Part shown: in pieces, positions 22,287 to 30,865 of the stretch
Layout of the letters: each line of letters begins with the position of its first letter
Numbering within the stretch: the stretch's first letter is position 1
Assembly: GCA_020629375.1 (NCBI GenBank)
Contig: JAHDDK010000011.1
Span: forward strand, 7,782 to 71,781
Source: Acidimicrobiales bacterium
Lineage (GTDB): Bacteria > Actinomycetota > Acidimicrobiia > Acidimicrobiales > SHLQ01
Reading direction: 5' to 3'
DNA: 64,000 nucleotides
Notes under the pieces: model-generated
Seen by the model: the letters and a program-made list of their open reading frames with translations, nothing else
What the model was told of the DNA's origin: nothing
The model's database searches: none
Translations under genes and position numbers: made by a program

Positions 22287-25200
22287 TTAGAGGAGTTTGC
22301 GGCGGCGGTCTCGTTGCTCGACCGCCACAAACGCCGCACCCACGATGAGCAGTGCCAAACCAACACGGAGCGCCCAATCGGTAGTGCGACCCGTGAACGC
22401 CAACGCCGGAGGCGGTGCTGGAGTCGATGCCGGCGCCAGATAGGTGATGACGACGTTCGCCTCGACAAACACGCCCGGCGCGTCAAGCACCCCAACCCGG
22501 TAGTCGACCGGGGTCGGATCACCCGTAAACCCAGACTCCGGGGTGAACGTGATCTCCCCCGACACCGGATCAACCGACCACACACCCTCACCCGCAACGG
22601 TGAGCTCGGTGACCGGCGAACCCGTGTCTGGGTCAATCAACTCGACCGTCGTCGGATCGAGACCCTGCGAGTCATTGCCCAACGGGTCCACCGTCACCAC
22701 AGTCCCCGACTCGTTGTCGAGATCCTCATCATCATCAGCAGCAACCGCAATCACCACGATCGTCGGATCATCATTGTTCGTCGGGTCACCATCAGCATCC
22801 GGGTCACCATCGGTGCCGTCCTGAGACACATCCGTGACCGGGTCACCCGACGGATCATCACCGGTCACGGTCACCTTGTTCGCAAACGAACCCGCTGCTT
22901 CTGGCGTCACGGTAATCGTCAACGTGATCGTCGACGATTCACCCACCGCCAAATCCGTTGCGGTCAACAACTCGACATCACCAACCCCATCAAAGGCCGG
23001 GTTCGCCGTGCCAGGAGCCGTCGCCGACACCGAGTCCACGGTGATCGTGGCACCAGAACCGAACACGGCGGCGAGATCATCGGTCGCCGACACTGCGGTC
23101 AGGTCAACGTCACCCGTGTTCGCAATCGTCATGTCATAGGTGACTGTCCAGGTGCCATCACCATTATCGACCGGACCTGCCGTCACCGTCTTCGTTGCGG
23201 TGATCTCGGGCATCTCCACAAACGACACACTCGTCGGCACATCGTTGTTGGTCGGATCGCCATCAGCATCCGGGTCGACATCGGTGCCGTCCTGAGAATC
23301 ATCGTCAACACTGCCACCAAGAGCACCATCGGCGGTCACCGTTGCCGTGTTGTCATACGGGCCAGGGTTCGAACCCGGCGTGACGACGACATCGATCACC
23401 AGCTCACACGTATCCCCCGGAGCAAGTGTCGCTCCCGGACACGTATCCGACGTCACGGTGGACGACGTGAGCGCCGAACCGAACACGGTCGCCAAATCAT
23501 CGACGATCGCCACATTGCTCAGATCGACTGGGCCCGTGTTCGTAGCGGTCAACGTATAGGTCACGTTCCAGGTGCCATCACCGTTGTTCACCGGTGTGCT
23601 GGCTTCTTTCGCCAACCCCACCTCCGGGCACGCGACCATCACCGACACATCATTCGAACGAATCGGCAAAGCCAACTCCGCAACACGAGCACCAAACGTG
23701 TTCGTCCAAATGTCGGCGCAGTCAACGGTCTCGGAATCAAGAGTCAACTCGAGTTCGATCGTCTCGTCCGGAGCCAACGCCGCGCCCGACACCTTCGCAT
23801 ACGTCGCTGTCACATCGAAGTCCGTCACCGGACACGACCCGGCACCCACCTGGACCACACCCGCAGGCGTACACCACGTCACCGTGCCATCGAGTGCCTT
23901 CAACGGGTCACGACTAATCCCCCCAGGAGCATCACCAGTGACCCACACATCCACCGTCGCACCAGACGGCACCGACACCGGAGTCAGACTGACGAAACCA
24001 ACCTGACCCGTAATCGTCGTCGCCGGATCCCGGCCATCACCCAACGTCGTCGGCGAACCACCACTGATGTTCGTCCCCGACGCCGGCTCGACACTGTCCC
24101 CGTTGTGCGGGAACACATCCACAAACTCGATATCAGTGAACTCGGTGTTGCCATGATTATTCAACGACAACGTGAACGACATGTTCCCATCCGCATCCAA
24201 CGCGGTCAGGTTCGAATCATCGTCATCCCAATCCGTCAACGAACACCGACCACCCCAACCCGCCGGCACCACACCAGACGGATGATCCACACACGGACCA
24301 AACAGAGTCGCCACATTCTTAATCACCAACCCCTCATCAGCCGGAAGAGGCAAGAACGACGACGCTGACGACGTCCAGTTCTTCGCAGCAGGCTGCGTCG
24401 GGTTCGAGAACTCTCCGTTCACTTCATCCCACGGGCCAATCCCATCAGAATCAACCCTTGCCGTGTTCGTGATCGCAACCGGCGTCGTCGGGTTCGCAAC
24501 CGCACCCGTCACCATGACCTCGATGATCACCTCATCAGACCAACCACCAGCAATACCGTCTGGCAGCGACGGATCCGAATCGGTGCCAGGCACCGGCTCG
24601 GAGAACTGACACGTGATCGTGCCTGACGCCTCCATACAACCCGGACCTGTCACCGGCTGCGAAACGAACCGTACAAACTGATAATTCGCTGGCAACGCAT
24701 CCGTCAACCGGACATTCGTCAACGCCTCCAACGGAGAACCCACAACCGACGGCTTCAACGAAAACTGCACAAGCTCACCGTTGTCCGCCACATCAGCAAC
24801 ACCATCAAGATTGTCCTTCTCCAAACGCAACTGCGCCTCAACAATCACCGCCGTATCACCAGACGCCCGAAGTTGCGTCGTGATTCCGTTTGAGGCAAGT
24901 GTCAGCTGTGCGCTCGACGAACGATCATCCCAATCGACGATGTCGTTGACGTCGAGAGAGTCGATCCCATCGTCCTCGAACTCTTGATTGCACCACCCGG
25001 TCGAGGTGAAGAGGTCATTCGTATCGGTCCACTTCGAGCCACCCCAAGGACGACAATGATCAACCTGGGTGTCGCCTTCATAGCCGACGAGGTCGTATCG
25101 AAGCAGAGCCCCATCAGCATCGAGCACGGGGTCTCCATACGAATGAGAGCCCATGACGAACAGCTCCGAGTCGACCTTTTGCAGAGTCAGATCAGTCTTG

Positions 25201-27362
25201 ACACGAGCCGCGAAAAGCGCACGGAACCCGTGGTAGATCTGCTTTACTCCGTTGACCGCGTGAGATTCCCACGAGAGGCCGTCTGGGATGGAGATCCGGG
25301 CCCGGGTGATTCCTTCGAAGACTCCGTCGCCGGGCGAGGCCGTGTCGAAGGTGGCCATTGCTGCGGCATCTTTCCCATCGACCCAACCCGAAGGACCGGC
25401 ATCGGCGTCCGCGCATGTCAGGCCGTCGGTGCCAGCACCAAATGGGGTGCGAGCCGTGCCGGCCGTGCCGCCAACGGGGTGCGGGTCAGAAGGGTTCGGA
25501 TGGATCTGCAACGGCGCATCCGTGAACTCGATCGTGAACGGAAACTCGGGTCCGCCGAACGCACCGGTCGGGCCACGATTCGACTGCGCGTACCCGGTGA
25601 GAACGTGAGCGACGGGACCCGCATTTCGAGCTGCTGTCGTTCCCCCAACCGTCGCAGATGAGTTGCGGTTTATACCAATGCTCGCTGGTTGAATGGCGAC
25701 CGGGATGCTTGCTGGCGCCGTCACGAGGTTGTAGTGCGTGGTGTCGAATGCGAAGCACCCGTGAATCGGAGCATCCAACGGTGTGCCATTGTCCGAAATG
25801 GACGCAACCAGGACGCTCCCGGTGACAGTGAGGTCTGCGCCACGGGGAGTTTTACCGATGTAGTCGCCTCGCTGGTCGTTGGCGTGATCCCAGGAAACGG
25901 TCGCCGGCAACAAGCCGATACCTCCGTTGGCCGGGTCTCTCATGTCGAGCCATCGGCGGGAATCTGGGTTGCTGGACTCGAGAAGTTGCATCGGCCCCGG
26001 GTAGAAGTGCACGCCGTGTCCGATGATTGCGCCAGGAGCAGTACTCGACACCGGACTCGTGCCCAGGTAGGCATCGCGAGTGTTCTGATCGTGCTCATCG
26101 GTGTCACCGAGCACTGCGAGCTCTGGAGTCGGCCCGCCATGGCCTGGAAGGGCGTCGCTTGTCGCGTCATTCTGCGAAGTGATCGCTGTTGCGGCCGGAT
26201 CACTCGACACCGTGTTCGTGAAGCGCGCTCGCCCCACCGACACGTTCGATGCGCTGGCGACCTCGGCGTCGTACTCGCTCTCCGGGATCCAGAATCCGAT
26301 CTGTCCCGTGTAGACCCGCATACCCGAACGAACCGCATCAACCACGTAGCGAGGCGTCCCCTCGTTCACCGACCCATCTGCGTTTGCGGCCGGTGCAACC
26401 TGCGACCAACCCGTGATCGAGATCGGTACTACCGGATACCCATTCGGCGACGTCACTGCGCCACACGACATCGTCCCCACCGTTGCCGGGTACGCACCCA
26501 CACCGTCATAGGTTCCACACGCCGCCCGGCCGGGGAAGGCCGCAGTCATCTGCGCTGAAGACGCCAACGCCGCATTCGCCGTCAGTCGCCATGCATGATC
26601 ATTCAGATCAAGGGCCTGAGAATCGTCGAGGTAACCCGCACCGAGGATCGGATCTCCACCCTGGCTGTAATCCGTCAACGTGATCGGGTACAGCAGCACG
26701 TAACCACTCGTCGAACCATCCGACACCGGGCCAGCGACCTCAGGCGCCTCCTTCACCCAGTCCGCATACGGCCGCTCTGACACCACCAACGGCGTGTCCT
26801 GAGCGTCGCTCACCCCCGTCGCATCATCATCGGTCGTCAACGTCGCCGAAATCGAGAACGTCTCACCATCTGCAGCACGCAACAACTGCGCCACCGGACG
26901 AATCGCACCATTCGAACCCTCTGGCTGATCTTCCAACACACAGGTGAGTGTCAGCTCATCAGCCGAGATCGACGACGCCCCAACGTCACATCCGGCGAAC
27001 ATGCCCGACGAATCCGGACTCCACCGGCTGTGTCCCGGCAACTCGATCACGATCGTCGGCGTCGTCGCCGCGTCCTCGTTGATCGTCCAATCCACACGAA
27101 TCGAATACTGATCGAACGTCTTCACCACGAGATTGTCCGGGCCTGCGTCCAAACCCGGCGTGTGCACACCAGCACCATCATCCAACGGATCCGTGTCGAA
27201 ATCGGTGCCATCGTAATTGACCGACACCACGATCTCGTTCTGCGACTGCGCCGCAACCAACTGCACCGGCGACAACACCGTCGCCAACAACGCCGTCGCA
27301 ATCACCGACAGCAACAATCGCCAACGCCGACTCACGCCAGCGTCAATCGAACGACCAACCAT
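22287..27362 (-). CDS. large secreted surface protein with DUF11-like repeats and LAFTG (class E sortase) signal
   Basis: This is a 1691-residue extracellular protein. A signal peptide covers about 1-40 (RRWRLLLSVIATALLATVLS, ending VAAQS). The N-terminal 800 residues form an unrecognised beta-rich region with scattered cysteines. From about 830 several DUF11/SpaA-like beta-sandwich repeats follow (LTDALPANYQFV; TYTLTATNTGPVDLSNV; TYDMTIANTGDVDLTAV), including two copies of SQDGTD-DPDADGDPTNND, an Asp-rich calcium-binding type loop. A cadherin-like segment (DPLGNDSQGLDPTTVELID) precedes the end. The C-terminus is a sorting signal: LAFTG (DNA 22389-22403), a hydrophobic helix and a basic RRRKLL tail. 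LAxTG is the motif used by class E sortases of high-GC actinobacteria. GAGGAGC precedes the ATG at 27362. It is likely a wall-anchored stalk or adhesin; its ligand is unknown. Confidence 0.88.
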   Translation of the reverse strand: MVGRSIDAGVSRRWRLLLSVIATALLATVLSPVQLVAAQSQNEIVVSVNYDGTDFDTDPLDDGAGVHTPGLDAGPDNLVVKTFDQYSIRVDWTINEDAATTPTIVIELPGHSRWSPDSSGMFAGCDVGASSISADELTLTCVLEDQPEGSNGAIRPVAQLLRAADGETFSISATLTTDDDATGVSDAQDTPLVVSERPYADWVKEAPEVAGPVSDGSTSGYVLLYPITLTDYSQGGDPILGAGYLDDSQALDLNDHAWRLTANAALASSAQMTAAFPGRAACGTYDGVGAYPATVGTMSCGAVTSPNGYPVVPISITGWSQVAPAANADGSVNEGTPRYVVDAVRSGMRVYTGQIGFWIPESEYDAEVASASNVSVGRARFTNTVSSDPAATAITSQNDATSDALPGHGGPTPELAVLGDTDEHDQNTRDAYLGTSPVSSTAPGAIIGHGVHFYPGPMQLLESSNPDSRRWLDMRDPANGGIGLLPATVSWDHANDQRGDYIGKTPRGADLTVTGSVLVASISDNGTPLDAPIHGCFAFDTTHYNLVTAPASIPVAIQPASIGINRNSSATVGGTTAARNAGPVAHVLTGYAQSNRGPTGAFGGPEFPFTIEFTDAPLQIHPNPSDPHPVGGTAGTARTPFGAGTDGLTCADADAGPSGWVDGKDAAAMATFDTASPGDGVFEGITRARISIPDGLSWESHAVNGVKQIYHGFRALFAARVKTDLTLQKVDSELFVMGSHSYGDPVLDADGALLRYDLVGYEGDTQVDHCRPWGGSKWTDTNDLFTSTGWCNQEFEDDGIDSLDVNDIVDWDDRSSSAQLTLASNGITTQLRASGDTAVIVEAQLRLEKDNLDGVADVADNGELVQFSLKPSVVGSPLEALTNVRLTDALPANYQFVRFVSQPVTGPGCMEASGTITCQFSEPVPGTDSDPSLPDGIAGGWSDEVIIEVMVTGAVANPTTPVAITNTARVDSDGIGPWDEVNGEFSNPTQPAAKNWTSSASSFLPLPADEGLVIKNVATLFGPCVDHPSGVVPAGWGGRCSLTDWDDDDSNLTALDADGNMSFTLSLNNHGNTEFTDIEFVDVFPHNGDSVEPASGTNISGGSPTTLGDGRDPATTITGQVGFVSLTPVSVPSGATVDVWVTGDAPGGISRDPLKALDGTVTWCTPAGVVQVGAGSCPVTDFDVTATYAKVSGAALAPDETIELELTLDSETVDCADIWTNTFGARVAELALPIRSNDVSVMVACPEVGLAKEASTPVNNGDGTWNVTYTLTATNTGPVDLSNVAIVDDLATVFGSALTSSTVTSDTCPGATLAPGDTCELVIDVVVTPGSNPGPYDNTATVTADGALGGSVDDDSQDGTDVDPDADGDPTNNDVPTSVSFVEMPEITATKTVTAGPVDNGDGTWTVTYDMTIANTGDVDLTAVSATDDLAAVFGSGATITVDSVSATAPGTANPAFDGVGDVELLTATDLAVGESSTITLTITVTPEAAGSFANKVTVTGDDPSGDPVTDVSQDGTDGDPDADGDPTNNDDPTIVVIAVAADDDEDLDNESGTVVTVDPLGNDSQGLDPTTVELIDPDTGSPVTELTVAGEGVWSVDPVSGEITFTPESGFTGDPTPVDYRVGVLDAPGVFVEANVVITYLAPASTPAPPPALAFTGRTTDWALRVGLALLIVGAAFVAVEQRDRRRKLL
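22763..23301. repeat. duplicated DUF11 unit, repeat arms about 470 bp apart
   Basis: The stretches at about 22763-22832 and 23230-23301 are near-copies. Both encode SQDGTD followed by DPDADGDPTNND and differ at few bases, and the sequence between them encodes one DUF11 unit that resembles the next one. This is an intragenic duplication of about 470 bp. Confidence 0.75.
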
Positions 27363-27574
27363 GATCAGAGCTCCTCAACGAAGGAATACGGGACCATGGT
27401 CAATCGACCGAGCACCACAACACTTGAGCCGTGTCCATCACGACTGACCATGCATCAGAAGTTGCCGTGACGACTGAAGATCACACAATGACGGCCGATT
27501 GAGCTACGCATGGCGGCATATGTTGATCCGTCACGCCAACTCTGCACGACGGCGCACGCAAGAAGGAACGGCCA

Positions 27575-27811
27575 ATGTCCTTGTTCACCGACCTGATCCC
27601 GACTCTCATCACTGAGACTCCAGCCGAAGGCCGCGAGCTCGCAATGATGATGGCGCGCAAGACCATCGCATCGATCCAACCAGACGCCGAAGTGCGGGGC
27701 GCGCTACGCGGCGACTACGCCGATGACACCGAGCAACTGATGCATGCCGCGCACATCGTCGCCGTCGAGTTTCAGACCATCGCTGCGGCCAACAACTACT
27801 GGCGAGGCTGA
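27575..27811 (+). CDS. small hypothetical protein (78 aa)
   Basis: This short plus-strand ORF has a good ribosome-binding site (GAAGGA seven bases before the ATG). The protein is soluble and helical (MSLFTDLIPTLITETP, then MMARKTIASIQPDAEVRG, then EQLMHAAHIVAVEFQTIAAANNYWRG). No family is recognised. It stands alone between the divergently read surface-protein gene and the convergent rplS gene. A minus-strand ORF over the same bases (27455-27679) has no ribosome-binding site and an Arg/Ser-type shadow composition. Expression is uncertain. Confidence 0.5.
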   Translation: MSLFTDLIPTLITETPAEGRELAMMMARKTIASIQPDAEVRGALRGDYADDTEQLMHAAHIVAVEFQTIAAANNYWRG

Positions 27812-27844
27812 ACGATCACCGCCGACCGAATCGGCGGAACAAGA

Positions 27845-28192
27845 TCAGAATTCGCGCTTTTCGCGGACCTTGGCGGCCTTACCGACACGGTCACGGAGGT
27901 AGTAGAGCTTGGCCCGGCGGACATCACCGCGGGTCACGAACTCGACCTTCGCCATGATTGGCGAGTGGAGCGGGAACGTGCGCTCAACACCAACGCCGAA
28001 GCTGAGCTTGCGCACGGTGAACGACTCGTTGATTCCGCTGCCACGACGAGCGATGACCACGCCTTCGAAGACCTGGACACGCTCTTTGTTGCCCTCGACG
28101 ACCCGTACGTGCACCTTGACGGTGTCGCCCGCCTGGAACTCGGGGATGTCGTCCCGAAGGCTCTTCTTGTCGACGAGATCGGTGATGTTCAT
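27845..28192 (-). CDS. rplS: 50S ribosomal protein bL19
   Basis: This 115-residue protein lies at the 30S-50S interface. The family blocks [53 protein letters not shown] and [16 protein letters not shown] are all present, and the length is standard. AGGAG precedes the ATG at 28192. It is the last gene of the rpsP-khpA-rimM-trmD-hypothetical-rplS series. Confidence 0.98.
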   Translation of the reverse strand: MNITDLVDKKSLRDDIPEFQAGDTVKVHVRVVEGNKERVQVFEGVVIARRGSGINESFTVRKLSFGVGVERTFPLHSPIMAKVEFVTRGDVRRAKLYYLRDRVGKAAKVREKREF

Positions 28193-28284
28193 CGTGGTCT
28201 CCTGCGTCCCGGGCCGAGCGAGGAGGGCTCTGGCCAGCGCCCAATGCTACGGCTGGTCGGCCGTGCCGACAACGTCGCTCGGGG

Positions 28285-28704
28285 TCACAACGTGACGTGG
28301 AGCTGAACGACTTCCGGCGCGGTCTTGTAGATGTCGCGCATCGTCCGAACGACCCCGCTGGCAACAGCGGCAGCGTCGACCGGTCCGGTCCAGTCCCACA
28401 CAAAGCTCCCCCACGAGGCCGACGACGCCGAGAACCCGACGGCCAAGACCGCCCGCTCATCTCGAACCGTGAGGTGATTGTCCGTCGGCAACGTGTCATT
28501 GCCCGAGGCGCGTAGACGTAGTCCGCCCCATTCAGATGCGTGGCCGTCAATGCGCGCTCCCGACTCTGCCTCGATCATGAACGACGAGAGTCGCCCAGCC
28601 AGGACCTCATCGACCGCCTCTGTTACCGCGTCGGTGACGAGTTCCCAGTGCGACGTACCGGTTTCGAGCAACATCTGCGTGGCCACGTGGGTCTTTCGGC
28701 CCAT
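28285..28704 (-). CDS. hypothetical protein between trmD and rplS (139 aa)
   Basis: I do not recognise the family. The protein is soluble and mixed alpha/beta, with two segments of coding-like composition (THWELVTDAVTEAVDEVL-type helix near residues 15-38; VRDERAVLAVGFSASSASWG strand region near 80-105) and no signal peptide, membrane helix or obvious catalytic motif. It lies within the trmD-rplS interval, which is normally gene-free, 37 bp after trmD and 92 bp before rplS, so it is probably cotranscribed with them. Confidence 0.65.
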   Translation of the reverse strand: MGRKTHVATQMLLETGTSHWELVTDAVTEAVDEVLAGRLSSFMIEAESGARIDGHASEWGGLRLRASGNDTLPTDNHLTVRDERAVLAVGFSASSASWGSFVWDWTGPVDAAAVASGVVRTMRDIYKTAPEVVQLHVTL

Positions 28705-28741
28705 GGCACGTCGAGTTGAGAAAACGTCCGACTGGCCGGAC

Positions 28742-29470
28742 TTAGCTGTCCCGCAGATCCCACTCGTCGAGCAACGCCCGATCGCGTTCGTCGAGGCCGC
28801 CTCGCGACTCGATCAGGTCTGGGCGTCGGTCGATAGTCCGACGCAGCGCCATCGCCCGTCGCCACCGCTCCACATTGCCGTGATGCCCCGAGCGCAACAC
28901 GTCGGGCACGACGTCTCCCTCGAACTCCGCTGGGCGCGTGTAATGCGGATACTCGAGCAGCCCGTCGGTGTGACTCTCCTCGTCGAGCGATGAACGATTT
29001 CCCAAAACCCCCGGGAGCAAACGAACGGTCGCCTCGATGATCGCCGCCGCAGCCACTTCGCCCCCGGCAAGCACGAAGTCGCCAATCGAGACCTCCTCGT
29101 CGACGTGGCGGTCGAGGATGCGCTGATCGATGCCTTCGTAGCGGCCGCAAAGCAAAGAGAAACCGGAGAGTTCCGACAGCTCCCGGGCGAACGGCTGATC
29201 GAATCGACGGCCCGACGGCGTCATCGCCAAGAGCGGCCGCGGAGGGTCGGCTTCGCGAATGCTTGCCGCCAACGGCTCGGGCCGCATCACCATCCCTGCT
29301 CCCCCACCGAACGGCGTGTCATCGACGCTTCGGTGCGCATCAGTGGCGTGGTCGCGGGGATCGTGAATTCGCAGATCGAGCAACGAACGCTCCCGCGCCC
29401 GACCAATGATGCTCTCGCCGAGGGCGCCGTCGACCAGCGATGGAAAAACCGAGAAGACGTCGATGCGCAT
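28742..29470 (-). CDS. trmD: tRNA (guanine37-N1)-methyltransferase
   Basis: TrmD methylates G37 next to the anticodon and prevents +1 frameshifting. The 242-residue SPOUT enzyme opens MRIDVFSVFPSLVDGALG and shows DTPFGGGAGMVMRPEP, the SAM-knot segment LLCGRYEGIDQRI, SIGDFVLAGGE and EYPHYTRPAEFEG. The ATG at 29470 starts the family sequence; the in-frame upstream stretch to 29704 is an antisense-like read of the gap and rimM end. rimM lies 79 bp upstream. Confidence 0.97.
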   Translation of the reverse strand: MRIDVFSVFPSLVDGALGESIIGRARERSLLDLRIHDPRDHATDAHRSVDDTPFGGGAGMVMRPEPLAASIREADPPRPLLAMTPSGRRFDQPFARELSELSGFSLLCGRYEGIDQRILDRHVDEEVSIGDFVLAGGEVAAAAIIEATVRLLPGVLGNRSSLDEESHTDGLLEYPHYTRPAEFEGDVVPDVLRSGHHGNVERWRRAMALRRTIDRRPDLIESRGGLDERDRALLDEWDLRDS

Positions 29471-29549
29471 CAGCCACGACCGCCCGTTGGCGAGGGCGTA
29501 TACCCGACTGAGCCCACCGGAGATCTCGCGCCGACTCGTTCGACCACAT

Positions 29550-30023
29550 TCACAGATCGAACAACCCGTCGGGAACGTCGACGTCGATCCGTCCCTCGGC
29601 CATCGAGACGACAAAGCGTGCCGGGACGAGAGCCCCACTTTCGAGGACCAACAGATCGCTTGCAGGATTGGCGAGCACTTCGACCACCTGTCCACGCTCG
29701 ACACCGCTTTGGTCGACGACCGTGGAGGCGATCAAGTCGTGCACCCACAACTCGTCCGGATCGTCGATGGGATCTGCCGACAGCTCCAGCCCCTTCAGCT
29801 CCTCGGCAGCGTTCCGACCGGCGACACCCTCGAATCGAACCAGGTGATCATCGTCGTGGCGTCGTGCACGCTCCACAACGAGCACCCGCTCCTCAGCGAA
29901 CAACTCGGCGGCGACGTCGACACGCTCAAGACGGTTCGTGGTCAACCGCACCACGACATCGCCGTTCAGCCCGTGTGCCCGAAGGATCCGCCCGACAACC
30001 AGCCTGGACGGAGAGTGGGACAC
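29550..30023 (-). CDS. rimM: ribosome maturation factor RimM
   Basis: RimM binds ribosomal protein uS19 and helps mature the 30S head. The 157-residue protein has the N-terminal barrel (LVVGRILRAHGLNGDVVVRL) and the PRC-barrel C-terminal part (LWVHDLIASTVVD, GQVVEVLANPASDLLVL, ARFVVSMAEGRIDVD). The GTG at 30023 follows the khpA stop by one base and is preferred to the ATG at 30077, which would overlap khpA by 50 bp. Confidence 0.93.
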   Translation of the reverse strand: MSHSPSRLVVGRILRAHGLNGDVVVRLTTNRLERVDVAAELFAEERVLVVERARRHDDDHLVRFEGVAGRNAAEELKGLELSADPIDDPDELWVHDLIASTVVDQSGVERGQVVEVLANPASDLLVLESGALVPARFVVSMAEGRIDVDVPDGLFDL

Positions 30024-30024
30024 G

Positions 30025-30273
30025 TCAGTCGATGAATTCGATGTCGACCTCGACACCGTCACGCGCCGCCGCGGCACGCGTCAGCGTGCGGATGGCGTTC
30101 GCAACACGGCCACGACGGCCAATCACTCGCCCCATGTCGTCGGGGCCCACACGAACCTGAAGTTCGAGCGTGTTCTTCGAGTCGTCGACATCGACCTGAA
30201 CGGCCTCCGCATCATCGACGAGCGCTTTGACCACGTGAGTAAGGACGGCCTGTGCGGTGGGTGCATCACTCAT
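30025..30273 (-). CDS. khpA: KH-domain RNA-binding protein KhpA
   Basis: This 82-residue protein carries a single KH domain. The RNA-gripping loop is the GxxG in GRVIGRRGRVANAIRTL (about 48-64). KhpA proteins pair with KhpB/Jag and affect small-RNA biology and cell elongation in Gram-positive bacteria. It sits between rpsP and rimM, overlapping rpsP by four bases (ATGA at 30270-30273) and ending one base before rimM. Confidence 0.95.
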   Translation of the reverse strand: MSDAPTAQAVLTHVVKALVDDAEAVQVDVDDSKNTLELQVRVGPDDMGRVIGRRGRVANAIRTLTRAAAARDGVEVDIEFID

Positions 30274-30734
30274 GCGTCGTCACCCTCCGGTGCCGCCTCA
30301 TCCGCAGCGTCTTCGGCAGGCGCCTCTTCGGCAGCAGCCTCGGCAGCGTCGTCCGCCGTGTCGTCGGCGACCTCTTCTTCGGCCGCTTCCTCGGCCGGCG
30401 CAGCGGCCTTCGCAGGCTGCGGCGGGGTATAGCCCTTGTTCGGCGTCGGAGCCGGAGCTGGCGGGATGTCGGGCTTCGCGCCAGTGAAATCTTCCCACGC
30501 ACCAGAGATCTTCAGGAGCTTCTCGACACGTTCGGTCGGCTGGGCGCCCTTGCGCAACCAGGCGACCGCCTTGTCGTTGTCGATCTCGATGACGGACGGA
30601 TCCTGGCGGGGCTGATAGGTCCCGACGATCTCGATGAACCGACCATCTCGGGGCGAACGAGCATCGGCAGCAACCACGCGGTAGGTGGGTTGCTTCTTCT
30701 TGCCCATACGCATGAGGCGAAGCTTTACAGCCAC
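30270..30734 (-). CDS. rpsP: 30S ribosomal protein bS16 with acidic C-terminal tail
   Basis: bS16 is an assembly protein of the 30S body. The 154-residue protein begins VAVKLRLMRMGKKKQPTYR and continues with RDGRFIEIVGTYQPRQDP and the helical AVAWLRKGAQPTERVEKLL. After about residue 95 comes an Ala/Glu/Asp/Pro-rich tail of about 60 residues. Such tails occur in other actinobacterial bS16 proteins; many bacteria have only 80-90 residues. The start is GTG at 30734 with AAGGA seven bases upstream; an ATG at 30866 would add an Arg-rich shadow peptide. Confidence 0.95.
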   Translation of the reverse strand: MAVKLRLMRMGKKKQPTYRVVAADARSPRDGRFIEIVGTYQPRQDPSVIEIDNDKAVAWLRKGAQPTERVEKLLKISGAWEDFTGAKPDIPPAPAPTPNKGYTPPQPAKAAAPAEEAAEEEVADDTADDAAEAAAEEAPAEDAADEAAPEGDDA

Positions 30735-30865
30735 AGGAGTTCCTTGTTTCGGTGAGTAACGATTGTGCGTCTTCGGTGCTCTGCAGGAGAAAGGCCTGCA
30801 GGTCAGAGCGGGCGGCCATCGCCGCCTCGACCGGGCAATGCTAGCGGGGCGTCCCCCGCTTTCCA

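Noticed and set aside
23361..23383. GGGTTCGAACCC, resembling the T arm of a tRNA
   Set aside because: It lies inside the DUF11 surface-protein frame, and no acceptor, D or anticodon stems can be built around it.
22221..24368. 715-codon plus-strand frame opposite the DUF11 surface protein, Arg/His-rich
   Set aside because: Antisense read of a clearly real secreted protein; amino-acid composition is of the shadow type (RRHR, TRR) and no domain is seen.
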